Below are positions 56,586 through 64,000 of a stretch of DNA of 64,000 nucleotides, in pieces. Both the position numbers and the translations under genes were made by a program. Source of the DNA: Bacteroides cutis (GTDB lineage: Bacteria; Bacteroidota; Bacteroidia; Bacteroidales; Bacteroidaceae). The DNA lies in contig NZ_OEST01000001.1 in NCBI RefSeq assembly GCF_900241005.1, forward strand, positions 62,001 through 126,000, written 5' to 3'. Below the pieces are notes generated by a model, which made no database searches, had not been told where the DNA came from, and was given only the letters and a program-made list of their open reading frames with translations. Position 1 is the first letter of the stretch. Every line of letters begins with the position of its first letter.

Positions 56586-58817
56586 TTAAAGAGGATATAT
56601 TATTTGACGCATTTCAAAAGCCAGTTTACACCTGATATCAGCAGAAGAAGAACCGATATAAAGGGTAAACTTTCCGGCATCTGCCTGCCATGTATTGACC
56701 AAAGGCCGGTAGTACTTCAAATCATCTGGTGTAATGGTAAATACTATTTCTTTCTCTTCACCTGGAGTAAGAGAAATTTTCCGGAAATGTTTCAGTTCCT
56801 TAACAGGACGTAAAGCGTCACATTGTTCATCACCCACATAAAGCTGTACAACTTCTTTTCCCGTAACGTTTCCTGTATTTTTTACGGGAACAGTTACAGT
56901 CAATGTCCCGTCCGAATCCATTGTTTTGGCAGAAGCTATCGGTTTACCATATGTAAAAGTAGTATAACTCAATCCATGCCCAAAAGGGAACAAAGCAGGA
57001 ATTCTTTTAGTATCGTGCCAACGATAACCCACGAGAATATCTTCTTTGTACTCTTCACGGATACTGTCGCCCGGATAACTCAACGTATCAAAAGCATGTG
57101 CACCGCAATCCGTCAACTTAGCAGGAAAAGAGAATGGGAGTTTTCCACTAGGATTTACCGCACCACTCAGCACATCGGCCAGAGACTTGCCACCCATTGA
57201 CCCCAGATACCAACCTTGTACGATGGCAGGTACTTTGTTTACCCATGGCATTTCTACAGCATTTCCACTAAGGAGAACCAATACCATATTCTTGTTTACC
57301 TCCAACAGTGCCTCTATCAATTCGTTCTGTCCGAAAGGTAAACCATATTGCAGCCGGTCACCCCCTTCACAATCTTGAAAATGATTTTTATTCAATCCAC
57401 CTACCAATATCACCAGATCCGCACCCTTCGCCATCCGTACAGCCTCAGTACGTAAAGAATCCATTACAGGTCGCGGTATTTCATCTGTACGGCCGTACAT
57501 CGGGCGACCGGCAACATAACCTTTGGCATACTGTACTTTATCTCCATAAACAGCACGCAAGCCTTCCAGCGGAGATACCATATCTTTCACTTTCAGTTCG
57601 GAAGAACCGCCGCCCTGATTGAGCAGGCGAATTGCATTATCACCTACCACCAGAATTTTTTGATATTTCGCCGCATCAATCGGTAAAAGAGGAATACCTT
57701 TTTTCATAACAGGAGCATTCTTCAACAATACAATCCCTTCGTTGCCTATCTCGCGGGCTACCTCATAATGTTCTTCCGTAGCCACGGAACCATATGGTTT
57801 CTGACGGTTCATTGCCGTACGGAATATCAAGCGAAGGATACGGGAAGCTTTGTCATTTACGGTAGTTTCTTTCACCAACCCTTCCTTCAACATCTTGAGA
57901 TAAGGATGAGCCAGATAATAATCATCATAAGTAAAAGTACTTTCCGATGTCAGACCGTTGGTATAAGAACCCATTTCTATATCCAGTCCATTGACGGCAG
58001 CCTCAAAGGTATCATGTGCACCCCCCCAGTCGGTAATGACTGCACCATCAAAATTCCATTCCTCTTTCAATATCTTGTTCAGAAGAAAATCATTATGACA
58101 GGCATGCTGTCCCCGGAATTTATTATAAGCTCCCATTATACTCCATGCACCGCCTTTCTCTACAGCGGCTTTAAATGCAGGCAGATAAATCTCATGCAAA
58201 GCACGGTCACTCAAACGCACATCAATATGTCCGCGCCATAACTCCTGGTTATTCAAAGCATAATGTTTTACACAGGCCGCCACTCCGTTTTTCTGTAATT
58301 CCCGAATATACGGTACACACATTACACTCGCCAAATAGGGATCCTCGCCCATATATTCAAAGTTACGCCCATTCAATGGAGTACGATAGATATTGACACC
58401 CGGACCTAGAAGAACGTCTTTCTCACGATAACGCGCTTCTTCTCCAATAGCCTTTCCGTACTTGGCTGCCATTGCCGGGTTCCAAGTAGCCGCGAGACAA
58501 GTCAGGGCAGGAAAGGCCGTAATACTGTCATTTGTCCATTTGGCATACCCCCAATCGTTCCAGTTTATTTCTGCACGTACTCCATGAGGACCATCGCTCA
58601 TCCATAATTCCGGAATACCCAAACGAGGTACTCCGGCACTACTGAATTTACTTTGCGCATGGCAAAGAGCTACTTTCTCTTCCAATGTCATACGATCGAG
58701 AGCATCCTTTACACGTGTTTCGATTGGTTGGGTGTCATCTAAATAGACTGGGGATTGTGCCGATAAGTTTCCCATTGAAAAAACGAATAATAAGATTGTA
58801 AAGATTTTCTTACTCAT
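56586..58817 (-). CDS. GH3 beta-glycosidase (probable beta-glucosidase)
   Basis: This 743-residue exported enzyme (signal peptide to about residue 20, NLSAQSP) has the two GH3 catalytic domains and a C-terminal fibronectin-III-like domain (about 640-735). The nucleophile is Asp263 in DGAVITDWGGAHDTFE; the substrate loop KHYALNNQELWRGHIDV is typical. The (alpha/beta) sandwich domain begins near VLLKNAPVMKKGIPLLPI. Beta-glucosidase or beta-xylosidase cannot be separated by eye; context favours beta-glucosidase. A C7 tract lies at 58021-58027. Confidence 0.92.
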   Translation of the reverse strand: MSKKIFTILLFVFSMGNLSAQSPVYLDDTQPIETRVKDALDRMTLEEKVALCHAQSKFSSAGVPRLGIPELWMSDGPHGVRAEINWNDWGYAKWTNDSITAFPALTCLAATWNPAMAAKYGKAIGEEARYREKDVLLGPGVNIYRTPLNGRNFEYMGEDPYLASVMCVPYIRELQKNGVAACVKHYALNNQELWRGHIDVRLSDRALHEIYLPAFKAAVEKGGAWSIMGAYNKFRGQHACHNDFLLNKILKEEWNFDGAVITDWGGAHDTFEAAVNGLDIEMGSYTNGLTSESTFTYDDYYLAHPYLKMLKEGLVKETTVNDKASRILRLIFRTAMNRQKPYGSVATEEHYEVAREIGNEGIVLLKNAPVMKKGIPLLPIDAAKYQKILVVGDNAIRLLNQGGGSSELKVKDMVSPLEGLRAVYGDKVQYAKGYVAGRPMYGRTDEIPRPVMDSLRTEAVRMAKGADLVILVGGLNKNHFQDCEGGDRLQYGLPFGQNELIEALLEVNKNMVLVLLSGNAVEMPWVNKVPAIVQGWYLGSMGGKSLADVLSGAVNPSGKLPFSFPAKLTDCGAHAFDTLSYPGDSIREEYKEDILVGYRWHDTKRIPALFPFGHGLSYTTFTYGKPIASAKTMDSDGTLTVTVPVKNTGNVTGKEVVQLYVGDEQCDALRPVKELKHFRKISLTPGEEKEIVFTITPDDLKYYRPLVNTWQADAGKFTLYIGSSSADIRCKLAFEMRQIIYPL

Positions 58818-58879
58818 ATTTTAAAATATTAGTTTTATAAATGGACATCTATGAACGTAAACGTAACTCCAGCAGATTA

Positions 58880-61465
58880 TCATCTCGCTTCTATTTTCGT
58901 CACCGCTGCTTTCAGTCCTTCTGCTGTTGCGGTCAGTTCTATATCACCATGTTCTCCATTATTCTGTACCACTACCAAACACTTGCCATAAAAAGCCTTG
59001 CGATGATTATCTTTGAATTTCTCCATGGATATCGGGCTACCATTATCAACTCCTGCAATGAAACCTGAACCTTCGAGAGTGAAGATTACATCATTTTCTG
59101 CATTCGGACAAAGATTGCCCTCTTTATCCATAATCTCTACCGTTACAAAACTAAGATCACGGCCATCGGCTTGAATAGTACACCGGTCAGGAGTCAGACG
59201 AATTTGCGCCGGTTCTCCCGCCGTATGAATACTTTTCTCAGCCACTACCTTTCCATTCATTCGTGAAATGGCTTTTATCGTACCCGGCTCGAACTTCACA
59301 CGCCACGCCACATGAAAGTTATTCTTCCCCTTACTACGTGTTCCCTGCGACTGCCCATTCACAAAAAGCTCCACCTCGTCGGCATGATTATAATACGCCC
59401 AAAGATCAATCTCCTGTCCCGGTATCCAATTCCAATGCGGAAAGAGATGAAGAACCGTTTTATCGGTATTCCATTCCGATTGATACATATAATAGATATC
59501 TTTCGGAAATCCCGCCAAATCTACAATCCCGAAATATGAGCTACGGGCAGGCCAACCATAAGGAGTGGGTTCTCCAATATAATCGAATCCTGTCCAAACG
59601 TATTGTCCGCTAATAAATCCATTATCTTTCACTGCATGCAACGTCCCTTCATGCCGGTTACCCCAAGGTACATGGCAGTTATCGTATGAAGAACAAGAGA
59701 AGGAAGTATCGAAAAAAGGTTCGTCCCAGCGCCGAGGCCAGATAAACATCGAGTCACTCGGCATCCGGTAATACCCCCTCGTCATCAATCCCGACACACT
59801 TTCCGTCACAATGAACGGTTTACCGGGGAAGTTCTCAGGAACTCCCGCAAACCAATTATCATGATAGTTGAAACCGATGATATCCAATGCCCCCGAACGA
59901 AACAGATGATTATTAGGGTTCGGTTCATTACAACCTGCCGTGACGGGACGAGTTGTATCAAGTTCTTTCACTTTATCCACCAATTTCTTCGTCAACAACG
60001 AATTGACGGATATTTCTCCTTCCTTTGCCAACATACTCTCATCATGACCGAAATTCAGTATCAAGTTGGCCTCTTCCAAGCTGAGCGTATCGGCTTTAGC
60101 ATCACTCCATTGTTCCAACACTTCATTTCCAATGCTCCATATAAATATAGAAGGATGATTACGATCACGCATCACAAGGTCGGTGAGATCGCGCTCATGC
60201 CATTCGTTGAAATAACGCGCATAGTCGTGTGAGGTCTTTTTCTTGCGCCACATATCGAAAGTTTCATCCATCACAATGAAACCCATGCGGTCACAAAGAT
60301 TGAGTAATTCCGGTGCAGGCGGATTGTGCGAACAACGAATACCGTTACACCCCATCTCTTTCAGTATCTCCAGCTGGCGTTCGATAGCACGTACATTCAC
60401 TGCCGCTCCCAAACAGCCAAGATCGTGGTGCATACAGACACCGTTTATCTTCATCCGCTCACCATTCAGAATAAAACCCTTTTGCGCATCAAAACGGAAT
60501 GTACGGATACCGACAGACGTATAATAAGTATCAAGTATCTTACCACTGCTTTTATCTTCAACAAGAGTCATTACCTGATAGAGATAGGGAGTATCCACAC
60601 TCCACAATTCCGGTTTTTTTATCACAAGCTCTTGTTTCACCTCTTTCGGATAAGTAGCGGTAATATTCAGTTCGGAAGATGTTTCGCCTACCACTTCTCC
60701 TCCGGCATCGAGCAGACGGGATATCAATCTGATTTCCGCCATAGGAAGAATTTCCACATCCCCGCTTGCCACTATCGTATCGTTGATGATCATCGTATCC
60801 GGTATCGGCTCGGCATCATACTGCAACTTTGTACATATCACCAAACGAGCACTGTTTTTAGATACTTCTTCTGCCGTGACGTATGTCCCCCATTGCGCCA
60901 CGTGTACCGGATTTACCTTTGTCAACCAGACATTACGATAAATGCCACATCCCGAATACCAACGAGAGTTAGGTTGTTCCGCATTATCTACCCGGACAGC
61001 TATCACATTTTTCTCTCCCCAGCGGATATAGGGAGTCATATCATAACTAAACGAAACATAACCGTAGGGACGAACGCCCAATGGATGTCCATTAATAAAT
61101 ACCTCAGAATTCATGTAAACTCCATCAAAATCTATTATCAGGCGCATACCGGCATCCGCTTTATCGGCTACGAATGTTTTGCGATACCACCCGACACCAC
61201 CGGGCAATGCCCCTCCTCCCGTTCCCGAAAGATTATCTTTGGAAAACTCTCCTTCAATCGCCCAGTCATGGGGCAAATTCAGATGCCGCCAACCGGTATC
61301 GTCATATTCGGGATGAATGGCCGCCGTATCGTCTCCGATACGGAATGTCCAGTCAGCGGTGAAATCCATGCGCCGGGTGTCGTTCACCACTCGTCCGGGA
61401 GAGGTACACGCACCTCCAAGAGACAAGACGAGACAGAAAAGATATATGATTAAAAGTCTGTTCAT
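58880..61465 (-). CDS. GH2 beta-galactosidase-type lipoprotein enzyme
   Basis: This 861-residue GH2 enzyme has a lipoprotein signal with Cys20 (LVLSLGGACTSPGRV). The sugar-binding domain (about 30-180), Ig-like domain and TIM barrel follow; the acid/base Glu is in IWSIGNEVLEQW and the nucleophile Glu in FIVTESVSGLMTRG. C-terminal beta domains carry FVNGQSQGTRSKGKNNFHVA. The ATG at 61465 gives the lipoprotein start; a longer frame to 61558 runs into repeat array C and was rejected. Beta-galactosidase is the likely activity. Confidence 0.9.
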   Translation of the reverse strand: MNRLLIIYLFCLVLSLGGACTSPGRVVNDTRRMDFTADWTFRIGDDTAAIHPEYDDTGWRHLNLPHDWAIEGEFSKDNLSGTGGGALPGGVGWYRKTFVADKADAGMRLIIDFDGVYMNSEVFINGHPLGVRPYGYVSFSYDMTPYIRWGEKNVIAVRVDNAEQPNSRWYSGCGIYRNVWLTKVNPVHVAQWGTYVTAEEVSKNSARLVICTKLQYDAEPIPDTMIINDTIVASGDVEILPMAEIRLISRLLDAGGEVVGETSSELNITATYPKEVKQELVIKKPELWSVDTPYLYQVMTLVEDKSSGKILDTYYTSVGIRTFRFDAQKGFILNGERMKINGVCMHHDLGCLGAAVNVRAIERQLEILKEMGCNGIRCSHNPPAPELLNLCDRMGFIVMDETFDMWRKKKTSHDYARYFNEWHERDLTDLVMRDRNHPSIFIWSIGNEVLEQWSDAKADTLSLEEANLILNFGHDESMLAKEGEISVNSLLTKKLVDKVKELDTTRPVTAGCNEPNPNNHLFRSGALDIIGFNYHDNWFAGVPENFPGKPFIVTESVSGLMTRGYYRMPSDSMFIWPRRWDEPFFDTSFSCSSYDNCHVPWGNRHEGTLHAVKDNGFISGQYVWTGFDYIGEPTPYGWPARSSYFGIVDLAGFPKDIYYMYQSEWNTDKTVLHLFPHWNWIPGQEIDLWAYYNHADEVELFVNGQSQGTRSKGKNNFHVAWRVKFEPGTIKAISRMNGKVVAEKSIHTAGEPAQIRLTPDRCTIQADGRDLSFVTVEIMDKEGNLCPNAENDVIFTLEGSGFIAGVDNGSPISMEKFKDNHRKAFYGKCLVVVQNNGEHGDIELTATAEGLKAAVTKIEAR

Positions 61466-61495
61466 GATATAGTCAAATAGGTTTTGTGATATATC

Positions 61496-61627
61496 TATAG
61501 TTCCCTCGTGAGGGATATATAGTTCCCTTGTGACAGAACTATAGATCCCTCGCGACACATCTTAATATCCCTCACGAGCCATCTATAGTTTCCTCAAACG
61601 GGAGCTACAGCACCTTCAGGAAGAGAT
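61496..61627. repeat. Tandem 22-bp imperfect-palindrome array C
   Basis: Six units start at 61496, 61518, 61540, 61563, 61584 and 61606 (steps 22, 22, 23, 21, 22), with a seventh start at 61628 entering the GH31 stop region. Cores are TTCCCTCGTGAGGGA, TTCCCTTGTGACAGA, ATCCCTCGCGACACA, ATCCCTCACGAGCCA, TTTCCTCAAACGGGA; the linker contains CTATAG/ATATAG words. The array fills almost all of the spacer between GH31 and GH2, which are on the same strand. Confidence 0.85.
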
Positions 61628-64000
61628 TATAGTTTCACTGTTCGCTGCTTACCGTCATACTTAACTACAATACCTTTCACATCCAAGTCAAACGGCTGCG
61701 ATCGGTTCTTATCCACCTTCACGATATTGAACGAACGTTCTTTCAGCATACCTGGAAATTCACCGGTACGGTCACCGATAGTCAAAACACCTTCGGCATC
61801 ATTATATATAAACGATATGGTAGCATATGCTCCTTCCTCATAGTTATAATTTACCCCTTCATCCTCATACAAGGTAAATGAGCCATCCTTGCCTCCGTAA
61901 ACATACAAAGTAATCTCCGAAGCCGGTTTCTCATTATTGTATTGCATATCCGGACCGTAAGGAATAATAGCTCCCTCACGTATATAGAGCGGGATACGTT
62001 CGTAAGGCGCATCCACCGTCAGCCTTTGCCTGCCATCAATGTATTTACCGGAATAGAAATCATACCAACCATTACCGGCAGGGAAATACATTTCACGGCT
62101 GCGTGCTCCATATTCATAAACCGGAGCTACCATAATAGCAGGACCAAACATGAACTGGTCACCAATATTATTGACATTCACATCAGCAGTAAAATCCATC
62201 ACCAACGGGCGCATAATCGTATAATCATTAAAGTACGTCATACCTGCCAATGAGTAGATATATGACATCAGACGATAACGTAACTTCGTGTAATAAACGA
62301 TAGAATTATAACAAGGATGTCCCTCAGGAGCTATATTCCAAACTTCACGATAAGGATACTGGCCATGGGCACGATACAACGGACAGAAGGCTCCGAACTG
62401 ATACCAACGTGTGTTCAATTCTCTCCACTCCCTATAGTCGGCATTTTCGCGACCGGTCTCGTTAAACTCACGTTGCCCGTCTTCATAGCGTTTTTCTACA
62501 CAAAAGCCACCGATGTCCATTGTCCAGTAAGGAATGCCGCTGACTGCAAAGTTCAGTCCTGCGGAAATCTGTGCTTTCATATCTTCCCAACGGGTAGCAA
62601 TATCTCCACTCCAAGTTGCGGTAGAATAACGTTGTAATCCTGCGAACCCCGAACGGGTAAGCAGAAATACACGTTTATCGTTATCCACACTGCGTTGTCC
62701 GTCATAAATAGCTTCGGCATTCATCAAAGCGTATGCATTGAAATACTGGGCGGAAGGACCGAGAGCTGTAGGGCCGCAAAGGTCTTTACGATATTCAATA
62801 TCCGTACAGTCACGTATATTTGGTTCGCTGGCATCCATCCACCAGGCATCAATACCCAATGAATAAAGATGTTCTTCCATTTGTTTCCAAAAAAGTTTAC
62901 GTGCTCCCTCGGCATATGCATCGTAGAAAGAACCGATGTAACCGAGACCAATCCAGTCGCGAATGCTATCCTTGACAGCCTGCTGATACATCCAACCGTT
63001 TTGGTCGAATTCTTTATAATGTTCCGTACTTGCATAAAACTTGGGCCATACGGAAATCATAATCTGCGCATTCATCGCATGGATAGAATCTACCATTGCT
63101 TTCGGATCCGGGAAACGGGCTTTATCAAACTCATGACTACCCCACGCATCCTGCGGCCAATAACTCCAGTCGAGTACGATATTATCAATAGGTATCTGCC
63201 GCCGGCGGAATTCTTTCAAAGCATCCAAAACTTCATCCTGCGTTTTGTACCGTTCACGACTTTGCCAATAACCCATCGCCCATTTCGGCATGATTGGGGA
63301 CTTACCGGTTAAGGTGCGGTAACCGCTGATGACCTCATCCATATTATCACCGTAAATAAAGTAATAATCTATTTCATTCTGCATTTCGCCCCACCACGCC
63401 AGTTTATTCTGTTCTTCGGCCGGAACCGGACTCAATACACGAAGTCCACAGTAAGACACATATCCGTCGGGGATCCATTCTATTTTCAAAGGAACCCGTT
63501 TACCGGCTTCCAAGTTAACGGCAAATTTATAACTATTCGGGTTCCAGGCTGTACGCCAACGTTCGGGAACCACCAATTCATCATTGATATATACCTTCAT
63601 ATATCCGGCATAGTAAAGAATAAAACGGAATATTCCGCTCTCTGACGGTTCTATCTCGCCTTCATACGTCACTTGTGACCCCATGAGCGGGAAATCTTCC
63701 GGTAAATTCACTACATTATTCAGATGTGTCTCACGATCCAAATGTTCAAAGTAGAGAGAGTCTTCTCTGCGTACCACAGTTTCCGCATCGCTCCGAGAAG
63801 AAGGAATATACGTACCTGTCAAGGCACCCTTTTTTCCTTCTTTATCATAGAGTTTGAATACACTGCCCAGTTGCGAATAGTCGCGTGGGTCACCGAAACG
63901 GCAAAGTGAATAGCTGTCCCACAGCAGACCATAGTTTTTATTGGAAACAATGAAAGGCACGGAAACCTTCGTATTATATTGAAACAGTTCCTCGTTCTTT
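61627..64000 (-). CDS. GH31 alpha-xylosidase-type enzyme with PA14 insert (N-terminus outside window)
   Basis: 790 residues of this enzyme are in the window; the start is beyond base 64000. An N-terminal GH31 beta domain (NKNYGLLWDSYSLCRFGDP) is interrupted by a PA14-type domain (MGSQVTYEGEIEPSESGIFR to YVSYCGLRVLSP). The barrel then has WWMDASEPNIRD (nucleophile Asp) and TATWSGDIATRWEDM (acid/base Asp). A PA14 insert is typical of xyloglucan-active alpha-xylosidases such as those of Cellvibrio and B. ovatus. It is upstream of GH2, with array C between them. Confidence 0.92.
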   Translation of the reverse strand, partial: KNEELFQYNTKVSVPFIVSNKNYGLLWDSYSLCRFGDPRDYSQLGSVFKLYDKEGKKGALTGTYIPSSRSDAETVVRREDSLYFEHLDRETHLNNVVNLPEDFPLMGSQVTYEGEIEPSESGIFRFILYYAGYMKVYINDELVVPERWRTAWNPNSYKFAVNLEAGKRVPLKIEWIPDGYVSYCGLRVLSPVPAEEQNKLAWWGEMQNEIDYYFIYGDNMDEVISGYRTLTGKSPIMPKWAMGYWQSRERYKTQDEVLDALKEFRRRQIPIDNIVLDWSYWPQDAWGSHEFDKARFPDPKAMVDSIHAMNAQIMISVWPKFYASTEHYKEFDQNGWMYQQAVKDSIRDWIGLGYIGSFYDAYAEGARKLFWKQMEEHLYSLGIDAWWMDASEPNIRDCTDIEYRKDLCGPTALGPSAQYFNAYALMNAEAIYDGQRSVDNDKRVFLLTRSGFAGLQRYSTATWSGDIATRWEDMKAQISAGLNFAVSGIPYWTMDIGGFCVEKRYEDGQREFNETGRENADYREWRELNTRWYQFGAFCPLYRAHGQYPYREVWNIAPEGHPCYNSIVYYTKLRYRLMSYIYSLAGMTYFNDYTIMRPLVMDFTADVNVNNIGDQFMFGPAIMVAPVYEYGARSREMYFPAGNGWYDFYSGKYIDGRQRLTVDAPYERIPLYIREGAIIPYGPDMQYNNEKPASEITLYVYGGKDGSFTLYEDEGVNYNYEEGAYATISFIYNDAEGVLTIGDRTGEFPGMLKERSFNIVKVDKNRSQPFDLDVKGIVVKYDGKQRTVKL

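Noticed and set aside
60326..61453. A 375-codon open frame on the plus strand
   Set aside because: It is antisense to the GH2 gene, whose motifs and lipoprotein signal are clear. The product has no recognisable features.

Overview
The window is a Bacteroides-type chromosome segment. Evidence: A+T-rich intergenic DNA, promoters of the Bacteroidetes form TTTG-N19-21-TAnnTTTG, SusC/SusD outer-membrane glycan importers, many SPII lipoproteins with Bacteroidetes-style lipoboxes, and large sets of secreted glycoside hydrolases. The species cannot be named from sequence alone.

Layout. (1) 1-9512, minus strand: the transcription/translation block tRNA-Thr, tRNA-Tyr, tRNA-Thr, tuf, tRNA-Trp, secE, nusG, rplK, rplA, rplJ, rplL, rpoB, rpoC (rpoC cut by the window edge), with a hairpin plus U-run between rplL and rpoB. 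(2) 9513-10975, minus: rpsU, a XerC-like recombinase and a hibernation factor. (3) 11.5-23.3 kb: housekeeping genes (aminopeptidase P, gamma-carbonic-anhydrase-like protein, Kdo transferase, gltX, an HD phosphodiesterase of the PgpH type, a low-molecular-weight phosphatase, priA, a small beta-barrel protein), then tRNA-Ser(CGA). (4) 23.8-40.2 kb, plus: a polysaccharide utilization locus (PUL) with SusC/SusD, three surface lipoproteins, and GH84, GH89 and GH110 enzymes. This set suits host mucin-type glycans carrying alpha/beta-GlcNAc and alpha-1,3-Gal. (5) 40.4-46.9 kb: an HU-like regulator, an acetyltransferase, two decayed genes, a RecQ-like helicase, a DUF2795 protein, a cobalamin adenosyltransferase and an OmpA-family protein. 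(6) 47.2-51.8 kb: a 990-residue surface lipoprotein gene next to a tyrosine recombinase gene, which is itself flanked by 20-bp perfect inverted repeats. (7) 51.8-64 kb, minus: GH31 (partial), GH2, GH3, GH95, a serine hydrolase and a methyltransferase-like protein. Together the four enzymes could strip fucosylated xyloglucan side chains.

Most notable points. (a) 50373-51749 looks like a self-contained invertible switch. Its sites have 7-bp arms around a 7-bp core, it carries its own recombinase, and an outward consensus promoter at 51685-51716 currently faces away from the lipoprotein gene but would drive it after inversion. (b) Three unrelated intergenic regions (11248-11337, 40242-40329, 61496-61627) hold tandem arrays of imperfect palindromes. 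All have the same 22-bp period but different sequences. I do not know a described function for them.
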